A DNA stretch of 64,000 nt from Anaeramoeba ignava (GCA_028826165.1 JAPDFW010000101.1:124001-188000), one strand, 5' to 3'; shown: positions 28,901-39,686, counted from the first letter of the stretch. Numbers and translations are program-made. The notes: generated by a model from the sequence alone, not told the origin.

Positions 28901-29853
28901 ATTTTGGTGATCGTATTGAAATTACTGTTGAAAAATATCTTCAGAAAACAAAAGAATGGAAAAACAATCATTCAGGATATTCATCATTTATGAATCAAAA
29001 TCAATGCGAATCAAATTGGAATTTGAATCAGAAAACAAATGGAAAAAATCTCAATTTGGATTTGCATGATATTGAAGTTTCTTTATATAAAAAACAGGGA
29101 AATTTTTATGGATTTGAATTGGAAGAAAAAGATCCTCGATTTTTATTAAAAGATTATACTGTTGTTCATAATTGTAAAGCAGGATTAGGAAGAACAGGAA
29201 CATTGATATCAATTTATTTAATGAAAAACTATAATTTTTCAGTTAGAGAAGCTATTGGTTTTTTAAGACTTTGTAGACCTGGTTCTGTTGTTGGTCATCA
29301 ACAACAATTTTTGGAAAAAATTAGTGATGAAGTTCAAGAATTAATAAAAGGAGGAAAACAAGTTCAAAAGAAAATTAATAAGATTGTTTCAAGTATTAAT
29401 AATGGATATTATCAAGATTATTTATATGAACAAGAAAATGTGAATGAAAATGTGAATGAAAATTTGAATGAAAATTTAAATCAAAATTTGGATGAAAATT
29501 TGAATGAAAATTTGAATGAAAATTTAAATGAAAATTTAAATGAAAATGTGAATCAAAATCAAGAAATTATTAAAGGAGATGAATTGATTGAATCTCAAAA
29601 AACAGCTCAACAAATGATAATAGAAAATTTAGAAGAATCTAAAAGAAAACAACAAACTCCAGATCAAACTCCAACTAAAACTCCAGATCAAACTCCAAAT
29701 CAAACTCCAACTAAAACTCCAAATCAAACTCCAGATCAACCTAAAAATTATAAAGCAATTCTTGCTCATAAAAGAATAGAATTATTACAAAAAAAACAAC
29801 AACATCATCAAAATCAAAATATTAAAAATCAACAAGAAAATTTAAAGAAATAA
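25918..29853 (+). CDS. CDC14: CDC14 dual-specificity phosphatase with an embedded intein
   Basis: Exons 25918-26121 and 27244-29853 join in phase 0 over a 1122-bp intron, giving a 937-aa precursor. CDC14 marks run in order: FYEFLPNRLYFFGS, FNLSQLTRFCRLLHSKLQ, KRIFFYSLSDSQKFTNSALL, KTPEEAF, FRDASYDPPTF, GLYKAIQFNFYDWTTFSIEE, YLNWIIPEKLLAFGSPRD, YFKKHNITCIIRLN, HYDLYFEDGSVPS, CKAGLGRTGTLIS and CRPGSVVGHQQQFLE. A Glu-Ile-Asn-Gln repeat (27743-27980) separates the two phosphatase-like halves. The catalytic loop is split: VVAVH lies before 28372 and CKAGLGRTG after 29172, with a 267-aa intein-like element between. Excision would give a 670-aa enzyme with an intact HCKAGLGR loop. CDC14 dephosphorylates CDK sites at mitotic exit. 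The C-terminus has Glu/Asn and Thr-Pro repeats (QTPTKTPDQTP), themselves potential CDK sites. Confidence 0.93.
26122..27243 (+). repeat. CDC14 intron filled with AAAATT repeats
   Basis: Begins GTATAT and ends TTTTAG. The body is AAAATT hexanucleotides with AATATT, ATAATT and AAATTT variants. The exons on both sides encode contiguous CDC14 sequence (LLHSKLQ then DPKLKNKRIFFY). Confidence 0.88.
27743..27980 (+). repeat. In-frame 12-bp repeat GAAATTAATCAA (Glu-Ile-Asn-Gln)
   Basis: About 20 tandem units inside CDC14, mostly EINQ with occasional EINK. They lie in the linker between the N- and C-terminal phosphatase halves, where the animal protein has only a short loop. Confidence 0.95.
28372..29172 (+). 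other. Intein (267 aa) inserted at the CDC14 catalytic cysteine
   Basis: The in-frame segment begins CFGIDTQVLM, with Cys1 and a Hint block A. Block B is LFEVKRAHQEKYIVSEKHIL, with the expected His at intein position 64. The C-terminus is FYGFELEEKDPRFLLKDYTV followed by VHN, a textbook block F/G ending in His-Asn. The next residue, Cys (codon 29173-29175), is the +1 nucleophile and also the phosphatase's catalytic Cys. There is no stop and no GT-AG boundary, so it is not an intron. An internal motif, RIEITVEKYLQKTKEWKN, resembles linkers I recall from eukaryotic and viral inteins. No LAGLIDADG endonuclease motif is seen. Known inteins of this build self-excise and ligate the flanks; activity here is inferred. 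Confidence 0.93.
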
Positions 29854-30297
29854 TTCAAATTTAAAAAAAAAACAAAAAATTTGTTTTGTTTTTGTTTTTG
29901 CTTTTTTCTTTTTCTTTTCTCAATAAAATTCTTTTTCTTTTTTTTATTTTTTTTTTTTCGACTTTAATTTAAATTTTATTCTTCTTTTTTTTTTAAATTT
30001 GAATACTTAAAAAAAAAATCTAATTAAAAAAAAAATAATTAAAAAAATAAAAAAATACTTTTTTCCAAATCATTCCTTAATTTAAAAACGCGTGGAAATC
30101 CAACTCATAAGACAATTAATCAAAATAAATTAAAATTTTAAATTAAAAAAAAATTTTTTTCTTTTTCAATCATTTTTTTTTTTTTTTGGAAAATTGTTTT
30201 TTCCTTTTTTTTCTCTTTTATTGTTTATTATTTAAATTAGATTTATGAAAAATAAAAACAAAAACAAAAACAAAAACAAAAACAAAAAAATTTTCAA
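29854..30297 (+). other. Spacer between CDC14 and CCCH gene
   Basis: A/T homopolymer-rich spacer with no coding potential. Near 30086-30118 is a short less AT-rich island (ACGCGTGGAAATCCAACTCA), unlike its surroundings. It ends with a CAAAAA repeat just before the ATG at 30298. No RNA gene could be recognised. Confidence 0.6.
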
Positions 30298-32869
30298 ATG
30301 ACTTTTAAATTTAAATTTAATCCTTTTGAAAGCTTTAATTATAATCAAAACAATCAAATTTCAAATCAAATTCCAAATCAAAATTCAAATCAAATTTCAA
30401 ATCAAATTTCAAATCAAAATTCAAATCAAATTTCAAATGAAAAAATAAATTTTCATCAATCAAATCAAATTTCAAATCAAATTTCAAATCAAATTTCAAA
30501 TCAAATTCCAAATCAAATTTCAAATGAAAAAATAAATTTTCATCAATCAATCCAAAATTCTCAAATAAAACAAAAAAATGAAAATCATGAAATTGTTCAA
30601 ATTGGAGCAAAAAGTATTTTAATTGATCCAAACGATCCAAGATTATATACTACTCCTTGTAAATATTGGTTTTCTGGAACTTGTAAATTAGGAAACAAAT
30701 GTAGATTTCTTCATGGAAGATCTGTAAGAATTTAGAAATAATTAAATAATAAATATTAAATAATAAATATTAAATATAAATTAAATTAAATTCTAGTTTG
30801 AAGAAGATCCGAGAAGACCTGAATATTTCCTAAAAAATTCCTTAAATAATCCTTATAATCAGAAAATCAATCTTAATTTAAATCCAAATGTAAATTAAAT
30901 TAAATTAAATTAAATTAAATTAAATTAAATAATAATTTTTATGGAATGATTTTTAGTTAAATCAAAGAAATATTAGTCCTCCTATTAGTAATAATTTAGA
31001 TCAATTAGAAACAAGCAAAAGTTATAATGAAAATTTATTTCTTATTCCAAATTCAAATTCAAATTCAAATCCAAATTCACCTCCAAAAATTAAATCTCCA
31101 AAAATTAAATCTCCAAAGATTAAATTGGAAAAGACAGAAAACCAAAAAGTAAATTTCCAAAGATTTGGAAGACATCCTTATATTCATATTGTTGCAATAG
31201 GATGGTCTCAAAATTCAGTGAAAAAATATTCATTTCAACTTTGCAATCTTTTCATTTCTAATGGAATTGATATTTATTTTCAAAAGGAATTTGAAGAACC
31301 AAAAAGTAAAACAAAATCAAAATCAAAATCATTTTAATTTAATTATTTTAATTTTAATTATTTTAATTTTAATTTTAATTTGATTTGATTTGATTTAGTT
31401 GATATCCAAATCTCAGAAATTCCCAAAATATTTTTCGATTCAGTTGCTGATTATTTTGTTGTAATTAAAGAAAGCAATATTGAAAATTTTACTTGTTTTA
31501 CAGAAAATTTTCGAGAATTTATTGAAATTGATGTTTTAAGATTTATTGAAGAAATTTGGGTTGATTGGACTAAATCACAAGATATTATTGAAGAAAAATT
31601 TGGATTTAAAATTAAAGAAAATATAGATGATAATTATAATAGATCTGAAGTAAAAAAAAATTAATATAATCATTCCAAATTCTAAATAAATAATATTTAT
31701 TTTAAAAATACAAAAAATAGCTTATTCGCCTTCTTGAAAATCATACAAACCTTAATAATATAAAAGAACAAATTAATAAAATAGAAAACTCAATCCAAAT
31801 TTTACATTTCGATAAAATTTCTCATCAAAAATTAATTCAAACTGAACAAAGATTAATTCATTTTCATAAAAAATTACAAGAATCTAAAAATCAAATTATT
31901 CAACTTGAAACTCAAAAATCTAAACATGAAACTCAAAAAATGAGAATGAAAAAAGGAAAACTTGTTCCAAAATCTTTTATTCCAAAAAATTCTTCTCCTA
32001 AAATTCCTGAAGAAATAAAAAATAAATTAATTCAATTAATCGAAAAATTCGTTTTAGAAATTGAAAATATTGGAAATAAATCTTCAAGTTTTTTGCAAAA
32101 TTCACAATGGAAAATTTACAAATCAGATAATTTACAAAAAGATTTTGATGATATTTATTATTCATTATTTGATCCATTTGAGATTCTTTATGAAAAAACT
32201 AATTCCAATCCAAATTCTAAAGAAAATTTTCAAAATCAAAATCAAAATCAAAATCAAAATCAAAATCAAAATCAAAATCAAAATCAAAATCAAAATCAAA
32301 ATCAAAATCAAAATCAAAATCAAAATCAAAATCAAAATCAAAATCAAAATCAAAATCAAAATCAAAATCAAAATCAAAATCAAAATCAAAATCAAAATCA
32401 AATTGAAAATCAAAATCAAAATCAAAATCAAAATCAAAATCAAAATCAAAATCTAAATCAAAATCAAAATCAAAATCAAAATCAAAATCAAAATCAAAAT
32501 CAAAATCAAAATCAAAATCAATTTTCTTCCTTATTTTATAATTCTTTGAATTTCTCAAAAAATAATCAAAATCAAGATAACTTTTTAGATCAACAAAAAA
32601 TAAATATCAATAAAAAACCTATTTATGGAAAAATTAGAAAAATTGAACCAAATAAAAATTTGATTCAATCTATGCAACTTAATTCAGAAAAAAATAAAAT
32701 TAAAAATCAAAATCAAAATATTCATAAATTTCAAAGAAGTAACAGTATAACTCTTGCTTTTCTTGAATTTCAAGATAGAATTAATAGTAATAATCAATAT
32801 ACAAATCATTCATTAAAAGAATTAAATTTGAATCCAAAAAATAATTCTTTTGAAAAATTAAAAAATTAA
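30298..32869 (+). CDS. CCCH zinc-finger protein with anticodon-binding-like and N/Q-rich regions, five exons
   Basis: Exons 30298-30723, 30797-30889, 30957-31305, 31399-31649 and 31721-32869 join in phase to give 755 aa. An Asn/Gln/Ser-rich N-terminus leads to a C-X7-C-X5-C-X3-H zinc finger (CKYWFSGTCKLGNKCRFLH) at about residues 120-140, the RNA-binding type. Next is an alpha/beta segment, HPYIHIVAIGWSQNSVKKYS, FQLCNLFISNGIDIYF, then IPKIFFDSVADYFVVIKESN. It recalls the anticodon-binding-like fold of coactivator NCOA5, though this match is weak. A coiled coil (INKIENSIQILHFDKIS onward) and a ~95-residue Gln-Asn run follow. An RNA-processing or regulatory role is a guess. Confidence 0.8.
32228..32520 (+). 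repeat. In-frame CAAAAT array coding (Gln-Asn)n
   Basis: Nearly perfect hexanucleotide CAAAAT over ~290 bp inside the last exon of the CCCH gene, with single GAA (Glu) and CTA (Leu) interruptions. The same hexamer fills an intron of the next gene (36050-36690). Confidence 0.97.
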
Positions 32870-32884
32870 ATAAAATTTTTTGAA

Positions 32885-32942
32885 TTATTTTTCATTTTTC
32901 ATTTTTCATTTTTTTTAAATAATAAAAAATAATATAAATAAA
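32885..32942 (+). promoter_or_regulatory. CATTTTT leader of NVL
   Basis: Three CATTTTT units then TTTTTAAATAATAAAAAATA lie between the CCCH gene stop and the NVL start, in a spacer of only 73 bp. Confidence 0.5.
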
Positions 32943-35900
32943 ATGTCAACTTTTCAAATTCTTATAAAAAGAATAACACAATATACACAACAAATAGGAA
33001 CAAAACAAGTTGATGTTGAATTAGTAGAAAATCATTTAAGAGAAACATATCAAGATTATACAAGAGTGAAAAAAATAGCATTACAAAATAATATTAAAAG
33101 AGCATTTAAACAACTTTCACTTTCAAATTCAAATTCAAATTCAAATTCAAATTCAAAATCACAAAAAAATCAAAATTTAAGAAATCAAAAAAGAAGATTT
33201 CCAAATACAAAATCAGAATCAATTGATGGATTTGATTCAATTCAAGAAAATACTTCTTCAGATGATGATTTTAATCCAGAAATTAAACTTATGAAAGATG
33301 TTGTAAAATTTATTGTTTATTTAAATTCTATTTTATTATTTACAAAAAAATTTTTTTTCTTTTTTTCTTTTTTTTTTAATCTTTCTTAGCAAAATAATTC
33401 AATGAATGAAACAATGAGACAAACTTATGAAAAAAATAAATTGAAAAGGAAAAAAGTTACTCAAAAAAAGAATCAATTTCAGAAACAAAAAACAAATGAA
33501 AGTAAATTCGATTTTAATTTATTATGGATTTAATGTGGATTTTATTATTAAATTTATTATGAATTTTATTATTAATTTTATTATGTATTTTATTATGAAA
33601 TTTATTATGAATTTTATTATTAATTTTATTATGAATTTTAATATGAATTTTATTATTAATTTTATTATTAATTTTATTATGGATTTTATTATGGATTTTA
33701 TTATGGATTTTATTGTGGATTTTATTGTGAATTTTATTATTAATTTTATTATGAATTTTAATTTGAATTTTATTATGGATTTTATTATTAAATTTATTAT
33801 GGAATTTATTATTAATTTTATTATGAATTTTATTATTAATTTTATTATTAAATTTATTATGGATTTTATTATTAATTTTATTATGAATTTTATTATGAAT
33901 TTTATTATGGATTTTATTGTGGATTTTATTGTGGATTTTATTATGGATTTTATTATGGATTTTATTGTGGATTTTATTATGGATTTTATTGTGGATTTTA
34001 TTGTGGATTTTATTGTGGATTTTATTGTGGATTTTATTGTGGATTTTATTGTGGAATTAATTATGAAATTTATTATGAATTTTATTATGAATTTTATTGT
34101 GGATTTTATTGTGGATTTTATTATTAATTTTATTATGAATTTTATTATGAAATTTATTATGGATTTTATTATGGATTTTATTGTGGATTTTATTATGGAT
34201 TTTATTATGGATTTTATTATGAAATTTATTATGAATTTAATTATGGATTTTATTATGAAATTTATTATGAAATTTATTATTGATTTAATTATGAATTTTA
34301 TTATGGATTTTATTGTGGATTTTATTATGGAATTTATTATGAAATTTATTATTAAATTTATTATTAATTTTATTATGAAATTTATTATGAATTTTATTAT
34401 GGATTTTATTATGAAATTTATTATGGATTTTATTATGGATTTTATTGTGGATTTTATTGTGGATTTTATTATGGATTTTATTATAAATTTTATTGTGGAT
34501 TTTATTAAGGGATTTTATTATGGATTTTATTATGAAATTTATTATGAATTTAATTATGGATTTTTATTATTAGAAATTTATTATGAAATTTATTATTGAT
34601 TTAATTATGAATTTTATTATTAAATTTATTATTAATTTTATTATTAATTTTATTATGAATTTTATTATTAATTTTATTATTAATTTTATTATTAATTTTA
34701 TTATTTAAATTTTTTTATGAATTTTATTATGGATTTTTATTGTGAATTTTATTATGAATTTTATTATGGATTTTAATTTAATATGAAATTTATGTGGATT
34801 TTATTATGAAATTTATTATGTATTTTATTATGAAATTTATTATTAATTTTATTATGAATTTTATTATTAATTTTATTATGGATTTTATTATGGATTTTAT
34901 TATTAATTTTATTATTAATTTTATTATGGATTTTATTATGGATTTTATTATGAATTTTATTATGAAATTTTATTTTGAAATTTAATTTGAAATTTAATTT
35001 GAAATTTAATTTGAATTTTAATTGAAAAAATAGATGTTAAAGAACAAACACCAAAATCATCTTTTCTTATTACTCCAAACGTAAATTTTTCTGATATTGG
35101 TGGAATAGAAAATGCACTTCAAGAAGCAAGAGAATTACTTGAATATCCATTACTACATCCAGAACTTTATATACATCTTGGAGTTGAACCACCAAGAGGA
35201 ATTCTTCTTCATGGACCACCAGGATGTGGAAAAACACTTTTAGCAAATGCTATTGCAGGTGTAATTAAAATATGATTTTTAATTTTGATTTTGATTTAAT
35301 TTTGATTTAATTTGATTTAATTTGATTTGATTTAATTTGATTTGATTTGATTTGATTTAATTTGATTTGATTTTAATTTGATTTGATTTAATTTGATTTT
35401 GATTTTAATTTGATTTAATTTAATTTTGGTTCTATTTGATTTTGATTTTGATTTGATTTAATTTTAATTTGATTTAATTTAATTTTTAATTTAATTTTGA
35501 TTTTAATTTGATTTGATTTAATTTTAATTTAATTTTAATTTAATTTTAATTTAATTTTGATTTAATTTTGATTTAGGAATTACAAGTTCCTTTTTTAAAA
35601 ATAGCAGCACCAGAAATTGTATCAGGAATGTCAGGAGAAAGCGAAGCTAAATTAAGGGAATTATATGAAGAAGCGAAAAATTTAGCACCAAGTATAATTT
35701 TCATAGATGAAATAGATTCAATTGCACCAAAAAGAGGAACTGTTCAAAAAGAAATGGAAAGAAGAATTGTTGCTCAACTTCTTTCTTGTATGGATGATTT
35801 AACAATGGAAAATACTGGAAATAAACCAGTTATTGTTATTGGTGCTACAAATCGTCCTGATTCTCTTGAACCTGCTCTTCGTAGAGCTGGTCGTTTTGAT

Positions 35901-38900
35901 CGTGAAATTGCTCTTGGAATTCCTGATGAAAAAGCTAGAGCTAGAATTCTTCAAGTTTTATCAAAAAAATTAAGATTAGAAGGTGAATTTAATTTTTTAG
36001 AAATTGCAAGAAAAACTTCTGGGTAAATTTATAACAAAATATAAATCAAAATTATAACAAAATCAAAATCAAAATCAAAATCAAAATCAAAATCAAAATC
36101 AAAATTGGAATTAAAATTGGAATTAAAATCAAAATCAAAATCAAAATCAAAATCAAAATCAAAATCAAAATCAAAATCAAAATCAAAATCAAAATCAAAA
36201 TCAAAATCAAAATCAAAATCAAAATCAAAATCAAAATCAAAATCAAAATCAAAATCAAAATCAAAATTAAAAATCAATATCAAAATTAAAATCAAAAATC
36301 AAAATCAAAATCAAAATCAAAATCAAAATCAAAATCAAAATCAAAATATAAATTAAAATCAAAATCAAAAACAAAATCAAAATCAAAATTAAAATCAAAA
36401 TCAAAATCAAAATCAAAATCAAAATCAAAATCAAAATCAAAATCAAAATCAAAATCAAAATCAAAATCAAAATCAAAATCAAAATCAAAATATAAATCAA
36501 AATCAAAATCAAAATCAAAATCAAAATTAAAAATTATAACAAAATCAAAATCAAAATTAAAAATCAAAATCAAAATCAAAATTCAAAATCAAAATTTAAA
36601 ATTAAAATTAAAATCAAAATTATAACAAAATCAAAATCAAAATCAAAATCAAAATCAAATCAAAATCAAAATTATAACAAAATTAAAATCAGTTTTGTTG
36701 GAGCAGATTTAACAGCATTAACAAAAGAAGCTGCTGTTCTTGCTATTAATAGAATTATTCATCAATTATTTCCTAATAATCTACAAAAAAATCAAAATGA
36801 AAATGAATTTCAAAATGAAAATGAAATTCAAATTAATAATGAAAATGAAAATGAAAATGAAATTCAAATTCATATCCAAAATGATTCTATTCAAATGATT
36901 GAAGATGATTCAAATGAAATAATTGAACAAAAAAATCTTGAAAAAAGAGTATCAGTTTCAACAAAATTAAAACAATTTAATGAACCATTATCAAAAGAAG
37001 TTTTAGAGAAATTAAGTATTACAATGGAAGATTTCAAAGAAGCAATAAAAAAAGTACAACCTTCTTCAAGAAGAGAAGGGTAAATAATAAATATTTAAAG
37101 AAGAGATTTTATCAAGAAAAAAATTGGAATTAAAATCAAAATCAAAATTAGAATCAAAATTAAAATCAAAATTAAAATTAAAATTAAAATCAAAATTAAA
37201 ACCAAAATCAAAATTAAATTTAAAATTAAAATTAAAATTAAAATTAAAATTAATATTAAAATTAAAATCAAAATTAAAATTAAAATCAAAATTAAAATAT
37301 AAATCAAAATCAAAATTAAAATCAAAATTAAAATTAAAATCAAAATTAAAATTAAAATTAAAATTAAAATCAAAATTAAAATTAAAATCAAAATCAAAAT
37401 TAAAATCAAAATTAAAATTAAGATTTACAACAATACCTGATGTTACTTGGAATGATATTGGAGCACTTGATAAATTAAGAGAAGAATTAAAAACATCAAT
37501 AGTTGAACCAATTTTATATCCAGAAAAATTTTCACAATATAATTTAAAAGTAGCATCAGGAATTTTACTTTATGGACCACCAGGATGTGGAAAAACACTT
37601 TTAGCAAAAGCAATTGCGAATGAAAGTGGAGCTAATTTTATAGCAGTAAAAGGTCCTGAACTTCTTAATAAATATGTTGGTGAATCTGAAAAAGCAATTC
37701 GATTAGTTTTTCAACGTGCAAGAGCTTCTTCTCCTTGTGTTATTTTTTTTGATGAAATTGATGCTCTTTGTCCTCAAAGAGGTCGTGATGGTAATGCTGC
37801 TACAGAAAGAATTGTAAATCAATTACTTACTGAAATGGATGGAATTGAAGATCGAAAAAAAGTAAAATAGATTTAAAATTTAAAAATAGATTTAAAAATA
37901 GATTTAAAATTTAAAAATAAATTTAAAAATAAATTTAAGATTTAAAAATAAATTTAAAAATAGATTTAAAAATAAATTTAAAAATAAATTTAAAAATAAA
38001 TTTATTTATAGATTTAAAAATAAATTTAAAAATAAATTTATTTATAGATTTAAAAATAAATTTAAAAATAAATTTAAAAATAAATTTAAAAATAAATTTA
38101 AAATTAAATTTAAAAATAAATTTAAAAATAGATTTTAAAAATAAATTTAAAAATAAATTTAAAAATAAATTTAAAAATAAATTTAAAAATAAATTTAAAA
38201 ATAAATTTAAAAATAAATTTAAAAATAAATTTAAAAATAAATTTAAAAATAAATTTAAAAATAAATTTAAAAATAAATTTAAAAATAAATTTAAAAATAA
38301 ATTTAAAAATAAATTTAAAAATAAATTTAAAAATAAATTTATAAATAGATTTAAAAATAAATTTAAAAATAAATTTAAAAATAGATTTATAAATAAATTT
38401 ATAAATAAATTTAAAAATAGATTTATAAATAGATTTAAGATTTAAAAATGAAAAATGAAAAATATTTGATCAAAAAAACATCTGATCAAAAAAAAAAAAT
38501 TAATTGATCAAAAAAAAAAAATTTTTTTATTTATTAATTAAATTTAATTTAATTCAAGACATATATAATTGCAGCTACAAATAGACCAGATATACTTGAT
38601 CAAGCAATTCTTAGACCAGGAAGATTAAATAAAAGATTATATGTTCCATTACCAACAGAAAAAGATCGATTTGAGATTTTAAAAACACATACAAGAAAAG
38701 TTCCAATTGATCCAAAAGTAAATCTTGAAAAAATTGCACAAGATAAAAGATGTAATGGATTTAGTGGAGCTGATATTGCAGAACTTGTTCGTGAAGCTTC
38801 GGTTTTTGCTTTAAAAGACTCTTTATTACTTGAATCTCAAAAAGGTTTAAAAACTGATCAATTTCAAAAAGATTTTCTTGTAAAAGTTAATTTAAATCAT

Positions 38901-38981
38901 TTTGATAATGCTTTCCAAAAAGTTAAACCTTCTGTTTCTTTAAATGATCTTAATGCTTTCCAAACTTTTTCTGATTTTTGA
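32943..38981 (+). CDS. NVL: NVL / Rix7-type AAA ATPase, seven exons
   Basis: Exons 32943-33302, 33390-33501, 35034-35260, 35577-36022, 36693-37079, 37423-37861 and 38559-38981 join in phase to 797 aa. The N-terminal helical domain begins [15 protein letters not shown]. The first AAA module has [28 protein letters not shown] (Walker A), IIFIDEID (Walker B), [20 protein letters not shown]. The second has [39 protein letters not shown] and [17 protein letters not shown], then [15 protein letters not shown]. The [18 protein letters not shown] and EGFTTIPDV joins match NVL rather than p97/CDC48. NVL extracts assembly factors from pre-60S ribosomes in the nucleolus. Five of six introns are simple-repeat arrays with different units. 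It ends in TGA. Confidence 0.93.
33502..35033 (+). repeat. NVL intron 2: 12/15-bp repeat TTTTATTATGGA
   Basis: A 1532-bp intron (starts GTAAATTC, ends TAG) of AATTTTATTATGGATTTTAT units. Because the units are multiples of three with no stops, it holds a long spurious frame (33496-34599, poly FIMDFIMN). It is not a gene: splicing across it restores NVL, and the peptide is a pure repeat translation. Confidence 0.9.
35261..35576 (+). repeat. NVL intron 3: TTTAATTTGAT repeats
   Basis: A 316-bp intron starting GTAATT and ending TTTAG, of ATTTGATTTAATTTTGATTT units. Flanking exons read NAIAG and [15 protein letters not shown] across the join. Confidence 0.9.
36023..36692 (+). repeat. NVL intron 4: CAAAAT hexanucleotide array
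   Basis: A 670-bp intron starting GTAAAT and ending ATCAG, mostly CAAAAT with AAAATT variants and TATAACAAAAT breaks. The spliced join reads [13 protein letters not shown]. Confidence 0.9.
37080..37422 (+). repeat. NVL intron 5: AAAATT/AAAATC array
   Basis: A 343-bp intron starting GTAAAT and ending TTAAG. The join restores [18 protein letters not shown], closely matching the same segment of NVL. Confidence 0.9.
37862..38558 (+). repeat. NVL intron 6: TTTAAAAATAAA repeats
   Basis: A 697-bp intron starting GTAAAA and ending TTCAAG, of AAATTTAAAAAT units with GATTTATAAAT variants, then TGATCAAAAAAA stretches. The join restores [15 protein letters not shown]. Confidence 0.9.
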
Positions 38982-39686
38982 AAAAATTAGAAAACAATTC
39001 AATTCAATAATTCAATATTTAATTCAATATTCAATTCAATATTCAATTCAATTCGATATTTAATTCAAAATTCAATATTTAATTCAATTTAATATTCAAT
39101 TCAATATTCAATTCAATTTAATATTCAATTTAATATTTAATTCAATATTCAATATTCAATTCAATATTTAATTTAATATTTAATTTAATTCAATTCAATA
39201 TTTAATTTAATATTTAATATTTAATATTCAATTTAATATTCAATTCAATTTAATATTTAATATTTAATTTAATATTTAATATTCAATTCAATTTAATATT
39301 CAATATTCAATTCAATATTTAATATTCAATATTTAATATTCAATTCAATATTTAATATTCAATATTTAATTCAATATTTAATATTTAATTTAATATTCAA
39401 TATTCAATTTAATATTCAATTCAATTTAATATTTAATATTTAATTTAATATTCAATTCAATATTCAATTTAATATTCAATTCAATATTCAATATTCAATT
39501 TAATATTTAATTCAATATTTAATTCAATATTCAATATTTAATTTAATATTCAATATTTAATTCAATATTTAATATTCAAAAAAACATTTTGGAAAACAAA
39601 TCTAAATAGAAAATAAATTATAATAGAAAAATAAATTTATTTTTTTTTTCATTTTTTATTCTCATTTTTCTTTTTCTCTTTAAAAA
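38982..39686 (+). repeat. Spacer with AATATTCAATTCAATATTTA repeats and T-rich leader
   Basis: About 600 bp of interlaced TTCAATATTTAATTCAAT-type units in no fixed order, then a short unique stretch and a TTTTCATTTTTTATTCTCAT leader before the deubiquitinase ATG. No gene is seen. Confidence 0.9.

Noticed and set aside
28372-29172. Interpreting the CDC14 insertion as a spliceosomal intron or a Hedgehog-type Hint domain
   Set aside because: No GT-AG ends, no stops in 801 bp, Cys1 and His-Asn with Cys+1 present, and phosphatase sequence resumes exactly after it.
33496-34599. Plus-strand frame of 367 codons (FIMDFIMNF) as a membrane-protein gene
   Set aside because: Lies in NVL intron 2, consists only of repeat, and exon joining across it restores NVL.
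32228-36690. CAAAAT arrays considered as a CRISPR-like or structured array
   Set aside because: Units are six bases with no unique spacers; they are simple repeats in exon and intron.
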